Assembly (NCBI GenBank): GCA_951640195.1
Contig: OX621171.1
Location: 372,001 to 436,000 of the forward strand
Direction: 5' to 3'
Length of the DNA stretch: 64,000 bases
DNA from: Porpolomopsis calyptriformis
Taxonomy: Eukaryota > Basidiomycota > Agaricomycetes > Agaricales > Hygrophoraceae
Position 1 is the first letter of the stretch; each line of letters starts with the position of its first letter. Below are positions 30,791 through 42,508 of the stretch, one piece after another. The notes under the pieces were generated by a model, which was given only the letters and a program-made list of their open reading frames with translations, was not told the origin of the DNA and ran no database searches. The position numbers and the translations under genes are program-made.

Positions 30791-32845
30791 TCAGGGTGCG
30801 GGTGAATCGTTGATATGGTGCATTAGTCCGTGGATGCGATTGATCCAATTGTCGAAGTCTTTATCGATCGGTTCTTCGTCATCTTGGTCATCGGGCTGTC
30901 GGGGGCGTCGAGAGAGACCGTCGGGACCGTGGTTCGAACCGGCGACGTGTACCAAGGTAAAATGGAACGTTAGGATCGCTACGATCCATCTGTTAATACT
31001 AGCTTGCGGCGCGATGTCTGGGTTCGCTAGCATTCCCTTGATATAGTGGGCGTCGACTTCTATAATGAGGTTCCACACGCCAATGAGGTAGAGTCGGAGT
31101 GATCGCAAGGCTCGATACAGACCGTAGATTTCGAGTTTCGGCTGAGAGAACCGTCTTTCTCAATCGTTCAATGTGATCAAACCGAATCGATTATAGTACC
31201 GTTTCTTCGGGTCGTCGGGATCGCATTGGCAGAGATGAAAGCCAACCGCAATATGTGATGTGTCGACGGCGAGTATGACAGGAGCATCAGAAGTATAATC
31301 GAGAACTCGTAGAGCGGGTGATTCTAGAAGAGCTTGTTTCAAGTCCTCTTGAGCGGCGAGTTGGTCGGGACCGAATTCGAAGGGCATATCCTTCCTAGTG
31401 AGCTTGACTAGGTGGTTCGCTCGATGCGCGAAGTTGCGAATGAATATCCGAACGACGCCAATAGTGCCAAGGAAGGCTCGAACTTTGGAGAGGTCTTTAC
31501 AGGGGCCCCAATTTCGGATCGCAGATACGCGTGATTTGTCGGGTAGTCGTCCTAAGTGAGTACATCGATGTCCAAGAACGGTGGTTTCTTCTGCGCACAA
31601 GAACGATTTATAGCCTGACATCGTTCCACCGCAATATTTCATTCGCTGGACTATCCGATTCAGATTCCCGAAGTGTTCCCATACGAATCGTCGAATTCCG
31701 TCGTTTTCAGGAATCGTTTCATAGGATCCATCGGGGAGTACGTATCGAGTCACGGGACCCTTCACAGGGATATCGTCGATATAGGGGATCGTAAACTCAG
31801 GAATCTCCGGTTGGAGGATATAGGTGACGTCGTCGTGAAAAACGGGCACAGAGTTGGTCCATCCCATGGGTAGGGTAACTAGTCGATGAGCCCCATAGGG
31901 TGTCTGGAACGTGGTTAAATCACGAGATGAAGGCGCGATCACTCGTTCGTCATATCCGACGTAAAGGTCAAACATAGCGCCGCAGGATCGACCACCGAAC
32001 TGTTCGGCCAAGTGTTCGGGGATTGGCGTTACTCCCGAATGTTGAATTGTGACTTGATTGAGTGGTTCGAGACTGTGAACGATTCTAAGTTCCTTCCCTC
32101 CTTTCTTTAGAACGGTGAACCATCACGATCGGTAGGAGGAGTTCGAGGGTTCGTAGACACCAGCGTCGATTTTTCGCTGGATAACTTTACATACTTCGTG
32201 GTAGATCCCTGGGGGAATCGGAATATTCTTTTGTACCCAGGGCGTATGTGGTATGACTGGGAGATCGACAGGAGGGAAAAAGTCGGATCTGAAACGTCCT
32301 TGTTCAGAGTCGTTCCAGGCGAAGGCGAGATCTTGTCTTCTCATGAAATTGTGAAGGAGGGCCCTTTCTTGAGGCCAAAGGAAATCTCTGGGGTGAGCTT
32401 TATCGAAAAGCTCCATCTGTTCAATCGTATATCGTTCGGTCGGGGTAAACGTGGGGGGGTTCAGGTCAAGTGTTGGCATATTCGCGAGTGGATTGCCAAG
32501 GATTTTCCGAATGATTCGGAATTTGTCGGGGAGTTCAGCTACTACAGAGTGAACTTTCTTCGAGACAGGTTTATATTTCTTTTTCGATGCGAGGAAGGTT
32601 GCAATTTCCATCGATCGATCGAGACGGTCGGAAGCGGAATGTCGATTGCTAGTTGATCGAGATTTAGAGATAAGGTCGGGGAGGTCACAAGCGGATAAAT
32701 AAGCGTGGGAAACTGTTGAAACTTTATTTGTTGCGCATAGAGGCGCACAGGAATTGACAGATAGCATAGACGTAGCGTGGTCGTAATCTAGAATTATCGC
32801 GATCTCTCCTTGATCAGGAATCAAATCCTTGATGAGCGAAAATCC
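30791..32845 (-). pseudogene. Reverse transcriptase and RNase H of element F
   Basis: A linker (32123-32820) leads into RT. RT motifs are MFDLYVGYDE, LPMGWTNSV and the active site YIDDIPVKGP. RNase H follows (LAVDTSHIAVG, YNRFGLI, then VHVAGSNHGPDGLSRRP). Stops at 32121, 31158 and a frame change near 32830 break the frame. The YIDD box and the GYKS segment mark a gypsy lineage distinct from A, B and C. Confidence 0.88.
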
Positions 32846-33777
32846 GAACGGTGCTTCGGTAGTCCTCGTGGAACCGTCGGAATTGTGACGGTTCTTCCAC
32901 TATTCGGATCGCAAATGGTGATCGTCTGGTTTTCGTCGGCGAAGTTCTTGATGAGGCTTTGAGGTAAAACGTCGAACGGTCTTCCGAGCAGGATATCGTA
33001 GGCGGGAGCGCGAATGACGTGGATCTGGAGGTAGAGGGTTATGTCGCCGATCTGACATGGGACATTCCTTGCGAGACCTAACGATTGGTCTATTTCGCCG
33101 TTGGCCGATTGCATGTTGAGTTGGATAGTTGGGTCATAGATCAGTCCTAGGTCGTGACAAACGGCTTCGGACATAGCGATTATCTGAGATCCGGGATCAA
33201 CAATGCATTCGATCGTTTCTTTATGATCGATCAACATGACGATCAATTGGAGGGCGTGCGATTCCTTTGCGACAGTAACAGTGTGAGGGGTTTCGTCGGA
33301 CGAGAGAGTGTTTAGATACGATTCGTAGGGGTCGGGCACGGTAATGGAACAATTGTCGTCATCGCAATAAGGCAGGGCATCGTTCGGAATCGCTTCCACT
33401 TCGACGGTTTTGACTGCGATCAGTCGACTAGGTGGCTGAGTTCGTTTAGGGGTTACTGCCTCTCGAACCTTCAATTGAACTTCGGGTGAGAGGGATAACA
33501 ACTCTTCGGGGGAAAGCGTGACGCAAGGGGTTTTCATCGAACGATTATAGACGTCGGAGGCGATCTTGGCGTCTTGGATCGGCGCTTGAGTGTGGTACGA
33601 GGGGTCTCTGTCTCTTTTCGCCATCGGAGAGCCAAAGTTCCGGACGTGGGGCAGTACGTAGTTGGACTCTTTTGCTTTCGCGAACGGATGTTCCGTCGTA
33701 GCGGGTTGAGTCGGGATGGTCGCGATCGGAGCACTCGATGGTTTGTCAGTTGCTTTCTCTTTGTCCGGTTCTTGTCG
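32821..33777 (-). pseudogene. Protease region of element F
   Basis: Same frame as gag after the TGA at 33780-33778. It codes a Pro/Thr-rich linker and a retropepsin with active site IVDPGSQ (SGS/TGS replaced by PGS) and the closing motif AYDILLGRPF. A frame change near 32830 leads on to RT. Whether the gag stop is natural or a decayed CGA cannot be told from one copy. Confidence 0.8.
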
Positions 33778-34944
33778 TCAAGGCCGAACTATCTCTACTC
33801 CATTGAACGTCTTCTTGCTCCTTAACACGAAAATCTCTTTTTCGAGAGCAGCAATCCGTTCGTCAGCCGATAGTTGGTAAGTCTCGGTCGCTGGATCGCG
33901 TTGGATACCTGCTGAAATTCCGTACATCATTCCAGCGGTCGGGGTTGGGTTTTGCTTGTACCATTCGTCCATTCGTTCTTTCAAGGTTTTTCCCAGCATT
34001 TGCTGGGGGACGAACCTGTCATTTGGGAGTATGATCCTTCCTTCGAAGTTCTTCTTGCATCGACCATTCTGGATATATTCGCGGCAGGTTGGGCAGCTTC
34101 CGATGAAGTGATCGGGACTTCCACAGAAAACACAGGTTTTCGGCTCGAATGGGTCAGGAGCGTTGGGTCGTCGTTCCGAAGTTTGTGGTGTTCGAGGGGG
34201 CGGGTTTCGTTTCAGGGGACCTCTATTGTCCAGGGTTTTGACCAACGTAGTCATTAGTTTTTCCATGAAGACGCTGAGGTCTTCTTGTTTCGTGGCAGGG
34301 GTAGTAGTCGTCGTCGAAGTCGTCGTTTCGCGTGGTAGGAAGGTGTTCGGAGACGTTCCATATAGAACAAAATGAGCTGCCTCGTTGATATCGTTTACCC
34401 CGTAAGGATCATCGGGGAAGTGGTCGGGGAACTTGATTTCCAGTCGTCGGACGATTCTAGTCCAGAGTTCGGGTTGGAATCCTCGGACGAAGGCGCGACT
34501 TTGTTCTGCTTCGGAGATTCTGTTCTTCGATCGCAGGAATTTAGTAATCGCAAGGAATGATCGGAAATACGCTCCGAGTTCATTTGTGTTCATAATCCCT
34601 AGTCGAAGCTGTTCTCCGACTATCTTGTCCATGTCGGCGATGGACCACTTTCGATCGTCTTCCGATCCTGGGTATAGCTTATAGATGGCGGCGACGAATT
34701 CGTCGAACGTATGTCTGGCTTGGAACTCCGTTTGGTATTCCCAGAGTTCGGAGGTATCGATGTCGACGTACTTGCAGGCGTAGGTCTTCTTAGCATCGTT
34801 GTCGGTGATGCTACAATTAGCGAAAAGACCTCTGAGGTCTTGGAAGTATCTTCGAAGTTCTCGTGGTTGTTCGGGGTTGAACTTCGGGGCGGTCGAGTGA
34901 CCGCAAGCGGGCATTACTAGGTTTGGTGGGGTCGTCATAGTCAT
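33778..34944 (-). CDS. gag of element F
   Basis: 388 residues, intact frame from ATG 34944. An N-terminal capsid-like domain (FNPEQPRELRRYFQDL, helical to about residue 190) is followed by a Thr-rich linker and a zinc knuckle CVFCGSPDHFIGSC near 34085-34130. The conserved tail carries DRFVPQQMLGKTLKERMDEW. This is the only full-length gag in the window without an internal stop. Confidence 0.85.
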   Translation of the reverse strand: MTMTTPPNLVMPACGHSTAPKFNPEQPRELRRYFQDLRGLFANCSITDNDAKKTYACKYVDIDTSELWEYQTEFQARHTFDEFVAAIYKLYPGSEDDRKWSIADMDKIVGEQLRLGIMNTNELGAYFRSFLAITKFLRSKNRISEAEQSRAFVRGFQPELWTRIVRRLEIKFPDHFPDDPYGVNDINEAAHFVLYGTSPNTFLPRETTTSTTTTTPATKQEDLSVFMEKLMTTLVKTLDNRGPLKRNPPPRTPQTSERRPNAPDPFEPKTCVFCGSPDHFIGSCPTCREYIQNGRCKKNFEGRIILPNDRFVPQQMLGKTLKERMDEWYKQNPTPTAGMMYGISAGIQRDPATETYQLSADERIAALEKEIFVLRSKKTFNGVEIVRP

Positions 34945-35185
34945 TGTAGAAATCGATGATAATGAGGAAAGTGATAAGGTAGAGGAGGGTTCATCGGGGG
35001 ATTCGGGATTGTTGATCGAAGTTGAATTCTGTTTTATTTGAGAGCTGGGAAGTGTTGGTTGGGTCGGATCGATGTTCCAAGTGAATCTATCTCGTAAGGT
35101 TGTGCTTCGAGTGACTCGATTGTGCGTCGGGAACGGTGGTTCGAAGGACTGAGTCGAAGGAATCTTTTAAGATTTTAATAGTGGG

Positions 35186-35203
35186 CCCTCGCGGTGGGCT
35201 CCA
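35186..35203 (-). other. Primer binding site of element F
   Basis: On the minus strand TGGAGCCCACCGCGAGGG starts three bases after the 5' LTR. It begins TGG, complementary to the CCA end of a tRNA. The tRNA species was not identified. Confidence 0.55.
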
Positions 35204-35206
35204 AAA

Positions 35207-35815
35207 TGATATGTCTGCTTCGTGTATGAGAACCGAACACAGAACAAGGTGTGAGGACGACTATAAAGAGTCTCAACTCAGCCTATGATTGATAATCATG
35301 GAAAGGGAGTCTTCGACCGTTCGCGAACGAGATTGATCAGGGAATCGGAAGGATCGGAAAGTCGAAAGAGGAAGTCTTAGAAGATCTAAAGAGGATCTAG
35401 ACTCGAGAGCGAGAAAGAAGCGAATATCTAACTTGTTGGATCACTAGCTACAACATACAGTATATATATCTTCTAGTACAAGGATCCCTTTGAGTGTATA
35501 TGATAAAAGGGGAGCCTCTCTAATGATCTAAGGGGAAAGTAGTGAATAGGAATGAAGGAATCGAATGAAAAAGGGAGAAATAGAAGAGAACTGATGCCTT
35601 TGAATAGTGTCTTCCCTTTGATATACAAACTTTTGTTTGCGTTCGGAAAGCTTCGATCGCGTTCGGAGCGTTCGATGATTCTCGAAGTCGTTCGGGACGT
35701 TCGGGAGCTATCGGGAGTGTTCGGAGGGTTCGAGTTCGTGTTCGAAGGACTTGGTAGGCGTCTAGTATTCGTATAGTTGAATATACGGTGCTCAGGGGAC
35801 GGAGGGGTCGTATCA
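35207..35815 (-). repeat. 5' LTR of F
   Basis: 609 bp. TCG words begin at 35643, 35653, 35663, 35672, 35682, 35692, 35701, 35711, 35721, 35730 and 35742, nearly all 9-10 apart, in U3 upstream of the TATATATA box at 35461-35468. The right neighbour ACGT is the target duplication. Confidence 0.95.
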
Positions 35816-37571
35816 ACGTAATGCCTTGTCCAGCGAAGAACGGAACGAGGGATTGTTCCATGACATTGGATGATCCAGAGTACCAGGCTGGTTCTCTGGT
35901 GGGTTCCGCAATGGACAGGTTCGATCCCGTCACAAGTGAGCAATAGCGGCCGGGCATTCCAAACAGGAGGGCTGCCGCTCTGATGTATTGCGACCGTATC
36001 TGGTCGGCGTCTGTTGATGATCCGGCAGGAGCACAGGTCTTAGGTGACTTTGGTTTGTGTTGACTAACTAAAAGCATCCCGCAGAGGCTTTGCAGCGAAA
36101 TGCTGCCATCTCATTCTAAGCGCACTCCAGGGTGCACAGCATAGCGGTTTATGTAGAACCAATGAGCCCACTCTTCCAGGGAACTCGTGGCAGTTGGCTG
36201 AGATGGGTTAATCCATCCAGGCACAGAAGAGGTCAGCACCTGTGCAGGTGCATTGGTGGAATCACCTGAAGCCCAGGTGGGAACTCTCCAATTGATTAAT
36301 GCAACACGTTGAGCATCCGTTCTGCTCTCTCGAGGAGTCGCCTGCACTGTCGTGATGAATGATCGCGCAAGTTCGAGAGCCTTGTTGTTGCCTGATTCTT
36401 GGGCTTGAATGAACAGAGTGTGCCATTGGCGCGTGTTGATGGGGTATCCGCGGTCATCCGCAGATTGAGTTCCACGCGGAGGGGGCAATCCCATCACTTT
36501 GTTTCGTCGCCCTGCTTCAGCGCTTGCGCCAACCCAGATGGTCTGGTCAACGGGTGAGTAATGGGCCCCAGCAGGGATGCTGGGCCAAGCAGTAATAGTC
36601 GAGCGCTTCTTGCGCTTTTTGATCATCTCGCCACTAGGGCCAGATTGATTATTCACTCCCAGATCTGGGAGGTTTGGGAACTCGACATATGAGGTAGGTT
36701 GAAGGCGAGCCTTCAGTTCCTCATTCTCTTGAATGATTTGAGGGAAGCATCTCTTGATGTATGCGTTATCCTCCTTGTTGAGGTCTTCGAACATCAGGCC
36801 ACAGCCCGCTAACTCGTCATCCAAGTATGGATCAAAATGTTCCATATCGGCTCTTCGTCAAGCCTCCTCGTCAGTTTCTTTTTCCTTGCCCTTGTCTTAG
36901 GCAGAGGGGGTCTTGGTCACAGGGCTGGCCACCCTTGTGTATCCTGACGATTATGAATGCGATCCCTCAGTACAGGAGCGCTTGCGCTTTCCTAGCGATT
37001 CAGCTTCGCTAGTGTTGTTAGACTTGTTCAGCTTGGCTATGAGCTGATTGGCTTGATAAAGCTCATCTTGAGTTTGTTTATAATGAGCGCGATAGTAATC
37101 ACCATCATCTTGAGCCTTCTTGAGTGAGATGGTTAGGTTTTAGATCTCTGTGATGAGTTCCTCTTAGTGTGCCTTGCAGCAGTTATTGAATGCCTCTTTC
37201 AATGAGGCATCTTGGTATACGCTGTCTTTGATGACATGCATTACATAGTCTTTGCAGACTTTACACCTCCGGTGACTGGAGTGTATTGTGACGTTGATGG
37301 TGCTGTTACACACCGATGTTTTCGGGGGTAACTCTGACGAGTTACTTGTGTTTTGTCAAGAGCGGTGCTCTCTTTCCCCTTCAGAAGAGGGCCTACGCCA
37401 TGTCTGGCGCAGGGATCTGATGACTTCGTTGGGACCAGCCATTAGCTGATCCCCATCGTCTTCCACCGTTTCTGGTGGTCTCGGGTCTACAGGGCGGGGG
37501 CTTGTTCTTATGCTTGTGGGCATGTTGTTTTCATTCGGCATCATTGTATGGGGTAGAAAATTTTCTACCAT
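35816..37571 (-). pseudogene. ORF3 of A3, N-terminal and middle part (right of F)
   Basis: From the ATG at 37571 one frame continues to 35816 and, after F, to 26331: about 760 codons, with stops of CGA-to-TGA or CAA-to-TAA type. In order: acidic, Pro-rich N-terminus; a cysteine segment (WVCNST, RRCKVCKDY, NNCC) near 37200-37310; a coiled coil with Gln/Lys/Glu; a basic patch GKRKRS that could be a nuclear signal; a second acidic helix; a Trp-rich middle; a Ser/Pro-rich tail. No transmembrane segment is seen, so an envelope is unlikely. It lies between pol and 3' LTR on the sense strand in all A copies. Function unknown. Confidence 0.75.
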
Positions 37572-37786
37572 TGTTTTTTGTTTATTGTGCTTTTATACAA
37601 GTCACGCTTAGACTTGTGGCATCATTCTGGTGCCTCTAATTACCTCAATTGGGGTGAGTCCACCACCATACCGGGTATGTCCGGTCCGTTGATTGCCGAT
37701 TAAGGCAATTATCAGTCGCGCTCGGTTTAGCGCACATACAAAGTGTGCTTGTCGGCATGCCTCAAGGCTCTGAGTGCGGTCGGCAT

Positions 37787-39514
37787 TCAGTGCCTCTTAA
37801 CTGGCCGTCTTGGCAGTTGATGAGGGGTATCTACACCCATTAGGGTTAGATATTTATCTAGAGCGCTAAGCTCTTTACACGATGATATGGGCTCCCAAGT
37901 TGTGTCTCCGAGGTTCCAACGAACCTCTAGCTTGAGTTTTTGGTCGTCCCACCTATGGCCGACTATTTCGTCGACTAACCATTCAGTTTGAAGTGGTTTA
38001 CCGAAATCATAAGCATCTACTCACGCTCGGTTAGGGAATAACGCATCATCATTCGGATGGTGTGGATGCAGCAAATTTACGTGAAAGCGCAGATGAATCT
38101 GTCACTTTGCAAGCTCATCAGGGAGTTCCAACTCATAGTTGGATTTATTAGGAAAGGCCCGTACGACTTTGTACGGCCCAACGAACCTTGGCAGTAGTTT
38201 CCCTGCTCTACCTTGCGGTAGTTTAAGGTTCTTAGTTGATAGGTACACGAAGTCATTTACTTTAATTGATGGTTCTTCCCTTCTACGCTGATTAGCATAG
38301 TGTCTTTGAAATACGCGATGTGCAATGATCGTGTCATGAGCAGCTGCCAGATTCTGCAGCGCTTGTTGAGCAAATGCTTGGACACCTGGCGGTGTCTCAG
38401 CAGTATTTTCTACCTGCTTAATCATAGCAGGCATATATGCTCCATTCAGCTCGAACAGGGCGAAGCCTGTAGCTTCACTGATACTTGCATTAATTGCGAA
38501 TTTGGTCATCGGGATCTTTGCGATCCAGTCTCGTTGATCCAAGCTTATGGTTGCTCGGAGGATTTGACCTATTGAACAATTAGCTCATTCAGTTGCGCCA
38601 TCCGTCTGAGGATGGAAAGATGTAGACATCAATAGTTTAGCTTCTAAGAGCCTGTGAAGTTTGCTCCACCATTTGGAGGTAAATTTCAAGTCTCTGTCTG
38701 AGACTATACTTTCGGGAAGGCCATGAAGCCTTACTATTTCTTTTAAGTAGATCCACGAAAGCTCTGATGCTTTCATTTTGGTATTCACCAGAATTAGGTG
38801 GATCATTGATGTCATTCGACAAATGACTACCCATAGGTAATTGTACCCGTCAATTTCAGGAAACGGACCAATAAAGTCCATTCCTATTGATTGCCACGGT
38901 TTCATGGGTATGGGTAATGAATGCAACAGTCCTGTCGGGCGCTGCATATTGTCTTTTGATGTTTGACAAGTCTGACATGACTTGCAGAATTGTTTGACGT
39001 GGCTAAATATCTTAGGCCACCAGTACCATCGTCTTACGTAGTCGGCGGTATGTTGTGGACCAAAATAGCCCACTATTGAGTGTGCTTGATCAATGCTCAG
39101 GCCGAAAATTGATTCTTGTCCCATCTTTGCAGATGGGATACATAGTACTTCCTCTCCCCCCAAATTCTTGGACCAAATCAGGCCTTCATGGACAGTGAAT
39201 GCCTTATGGTGATCAGGGTTCTCGAGAACCTTGCTGAATAATGCATCGGATATGTATCCTCCGCGAATTGCTACTGTCAGCGATTCATCACACTCTATAC
39301 GAGCGTGCAAGTTCTCTCCTTGTTTACGGGATTAGAATATCATTGGATCATCCGGGGATGATCTTAATTTTTTCATCGGTTCCGTTTCTGGAATCGGAAC
39401 TAGCGCGAGCGCTGCCACTTGCGCATCTCTATCTTCTTCTCTTTCGAGAAGACAATTGCTTCGGCGTCATTGAATGTCTTCAACAACCTGGATAGCCTTC
39501 ATTTCGATGGCTAG
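37787..39514 (-). pseudogene. Integrase and chromodomain-like tail of A3
   Basis: The zinc finger with CKSCQTCQ lies near 38970, the core (MDFIGPF, VSDRDLKF) at 38690-38900, the C-terminal domain at 38102-38542 and the chromodomain-like tail at 37787-38100. Stops interrupt near 38100, 38583 and 39310. RT and RNase H are absent; the match ends at 39514. Confidence 0.88.
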
Positions 39515-39697
39515 ATTTGATGATAGCTTAGATGGCTCCACTTAGCTGCTTAGTCATTACTACTTAGTGTCCCTGTTAGTCATCAGGGTGTAGGGTACAC
39601 CATCATGTATATAAGAGTAGTCAGATGGGCAAGGTCAGCCTATCCTTAGTTATCCACTTGGTACTAGGGGTATAACTCATCCATCACAAGTCTAACA
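39515..39697. repeat. Possible short LTR and flank between A3 and A4
   Basis: 39574-39697 (124 bp) starts TGTTAG and ends CTAACA and contains TATATAAG at 39608-39615, which looks like a small LTR. No target duplication is seen, so it may be the end of a truncated element. 39515-39573 shows nothing recognisable. Confidence 0.35.
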
Positions 39698-40976
39698 GGA
39701 ACTCTCCAATTGATTAACGCGATGCATTAAGCATCCATTCTGCTCTCTCAAGGAGTTGCCTGCACTGTAGTAACAAATGATCACACAAGGTTGAGAGCCT
39801 CATTATTGCCCAATTCTTGGGCTTGCATCAATAGGGCGTGCTATTAGCATATGTTGACTGGGTATCCACACTCATCTGCAGATCAAGTTCCACATGGAGG
39901 GGGTAATCCCAACACTTCATTTTGTTGTACTGCTTCAACGCTTGCACTAACCTGGACCATCTGGTCAATGGGTGAGTAGTGAGCCCTAGCAGGGATGCTA
40001 GGCCAAGCAGTGATGGTTAAGCGCTTCTTGCACTGCTTGATCACCTCACCACTGGGGCCAGATTGATTATTCTCTCCCAGATCTGGGAGGTTAGGAAACT
40101 CAACATATGAGTTTTGTTAAAGGTGAGCCTTCAGCTCCTTGTTCTCTTGGACAAGTTGGGGGTAGCACCTCATTAAGTATGCGTTCTCCTCCTTGTCAAA
40201 CTTTTTGAACATCAGGCCACAGCCTGCTAACTTGTTGTCCAAGTGTGGATTATAGAATTCCATATTGGCTCTTCATCAAGCCTCCTCATTGGTTTCCTTT
40301 TCCTTGCCCTTGTCTTGAGCAGAGGAAGACTTGGTCACAGGGCTGGCTACCCTTGTGTGTTCTGACGATCGCGAATGCAATCCCTTAGTATAGGAGCACT
40401 TGCACTTGCCTAGCAATTCGGCTTCACTAGCATTGTTAGATTTGTTTAGCTTGGCTATAAGCTAAGTAGCTTTGTTGAGCTTATAATGAGAACAATAGTA
40501 GTTGCTATTGTCTTGAGCCTTCTTGAGGGAGACAGTGAGGTTTCAGATCTCATTGATGAGTTCCTCTTGATGTACCTTTCGGCAACAATTGAAGGCCTCT
40601 TTCAATGAGGCATCTTTATTTACGCTGTCTTTGATGACATGCATTATATAGTCTTTGCAGACTTTACACTTCCAGTGACTGGAGTATATCATGACATTGA
40701 TAGTGCTGTTACACACCCATATTTTTAGGGGTAACTCTGACAAGTTACTTATGTTTTGTTGAGAGTGGTGCTCTCTCTCCCACTCAGAAGATGGCCTATA
40801 CTATGTCTGGTGCAGGGACCTGATGATATCATTGGGACCAGCCATTAGCTGATCCCTGTTATCTTCCACCATTGCTGGTGGTCTCAGTTTCTCAGGGTGG
40901 AGGCTTGTTCTTATGCTTGCAGGCGTGTTACTTTCATTTGACATTGTTGTATGTGGTAGAAAAATTTCTACTGATG
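39698..40976 (-). pseudogene. ORF3 of A4, N-terminal half
   Basis: Matches 36290-37571 of A3 throughout. The start codon is changed (ATG to ATC) and there are many stops. The cysteine segment and coiled coil are still readable. Confidence 0.75.
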
Positions 40977-41187
40977 TTTGTTGTTTGTTGTACTTTTATA
41001 CAAGTCACACTTAGACTTGTGGCATCATTCTGGTGCCTCTAATTACCCCAATTGGGGTGAGTTCACCACTGGACCAGGTTTGTCTGGTCCATTGATTGCC
41101 GATTAAGGCAATTATCAGTCACACTCAGTTTAGTGTGCATATAAGGTATGCTTGTTGGCATGCCTCAAGGCTCTGAGTGCAGTCGGC

Positions 41188-42320
41188 ATTGAGTGCCTCT
41201 TAACTGGCTATCTTGGTAGTTGATGAGGGGTATCTACACTTATTAGGGTTAGATACTTATCTAGAGCACTAAGCTCTTTACACAACAAGATAGGCTCCCA
41301 TGTTGTGTCTCTGAGGTTCCAATGAACCTCCAGCTTGAGTTTTTAGTTGTCCCACCTATAGCTAACTATTTTGTCAACTAACCATTTGGTTTGAGGTGGT
41401 TCACCAAAGTTATAAGCATTTACTGATGCTTGGTTAGGAAATAATGCATCATCATTTGGATAGTGCAGATGTAGCAAGTTTATGTGAAAGCATGGATGAA
41501 TCCATCACTTTGTGAGCTTGTTGGGGAGTTTCAACTCTTAGTTGGATTCATTAGGAAAGGCCTGTATGACTTTGTACAGCCCAACAAACCTTGGCAGGAG
41601 TTTCCTTGCTCTACCTTGCAGTAGTTTAAGGTTCTTGGTCAATAGATACATGAAGTCATTTACTTTTATCAATGGTTCTTCCCTTCTACACTGATTAGCA
41701 TAGTGTCTTTGAAATATATGATGCACAATGATCATGCCATGAGCAGCTGCTAGATTCTGCAGCGCTTGTTGAGCAAATGCTTGGACACCTAGTAGTGTCT
41801 CAGTGGTATTTTCTACCTGCTTGATCATAGCAGGCATATAAGCTCTATTCAGTTCAAATGGGGTGAACCCTGTAGCTTCACTGATACTTGTGTTAATTGC
41901 AAATTCAGTTATAGGGATCTTTGTGATCTAATCTCATTGATCTGAGCTTACGGTTGCTCAGAGGATTTCACCTATTGAGCGATTAGCTCATTCAGTTGCG
42001 CTATCCATCTGAGGATAGAAAGATGTAGACATCAACAGTTTAGCTCCTAAGAGCCTATGAAGTTCACTCCACCATTTAGAGGTAAATTTCAAGTCTCTGT
42101 CTGAGACTATACTTTCAGGAAGGCTGTGAAGCCTTACTACTTCTTTTAAGTAGATCTATGAAAGCTCTGAGACTTTCATTTTGGTATTCACTAGTATTAG
42201 GTGGATCATTGATATCATTCAACAAATAACTACCCATAGGTAATTGTACCTGTCAATTTTGGAAAACAGACCAATAAAGTCCATTCCAATTGATTGCCAT
42301 AGTTTTGTGGGTATGGGTAA
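41188..42320 (-). pseudogene. Integrase end and chromodomain-like tail of A4
   Basis: Aligns to 37787-38900 of A3. Best preserved at 41538-41837 (LQNLAAAHGMIIVHHIFQ region). It breaks at 42320, within the core before MDFIGPF, where A5 starts. Confidence 0.8.
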
Positions 42321-42488
42321 TATAACAGATCTGTTGCATACAGCCACTGTGCTGTGTTTGTACTTATTTGTACTGGATACCTTAAGTACTGGTTATGCTT
42401 AGGTAAACAATAAGTTTATATCCTACTCCCACTTATACTAGATTGCCCTAATACATTGGTTCTGTGCATATCCTGGTATTGAGCAAAG
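42321..42488 (+). repeat. 5' LTR of A5, left piece
   Basis: Matches 25376-25570. The first bases TGTAACAG have become TATAACAG. It breaks in the word GCAAAG|TGTGATAAC at the Helitron; the last 27 bases are at 50929-50955. Confidence 0.88.
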
Positions 42489-42489
42489 T

Positions 42490-42508
42490 TACCTTGCTTA
42501 ACAAGGTA
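42490..42508. repeat. Terminal hairpin of the Helitron
   Basis: Seven-base perfect stem with a five-base loop at the very end of the element; likely the termination or recognition structure for Rep. Confidence 0.6.

Larger units (their letters stand above)
26865..35815 (-). mobile_element. Complete Ty3/gypsy element F
   Basis: 8951 bp with two 609 bp LTRs (TGATACG...CATATCA in coding sense) and a 4 bp target duplication (ATGT/ACGT). The minus strand codes gag (33778-34944), protease, RT and RNase H (30791-33777) and integrase (29303-30790). The plus strand carries a four-exon gene (27641-29180) between integrase and 3' LTR. It has a tRNA-type primer site, a 3' PPT and an exact internal copy of that PPT. 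It sits inside ORF3 of A3. Confidence 0.95.
25996..39514 (-). mobile_element. Ty3/gypsy element A3, split by element F
   Basis: Order on the minus strand from right to left: integrase and chromodomain-like tail (37787-39514), ORF3 (26331-37571, interrupted by F) and 3' LTR (25996-26190). The 5' half including gag and RT is missing; similarity to A1 ends at about 39514. Confidence 0.85.
39698..42320 (-). mobile_element. Ty3/gypsy fragment A4
   Basis: Minus-strand piece with the N-terminal half of ORF3 and the integrase-chromodomain part of pol. It is cut at 42320 by the LTR of A5 and is strongly depleted of CpG compared with A1 and A3. Confidence 0.85.
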
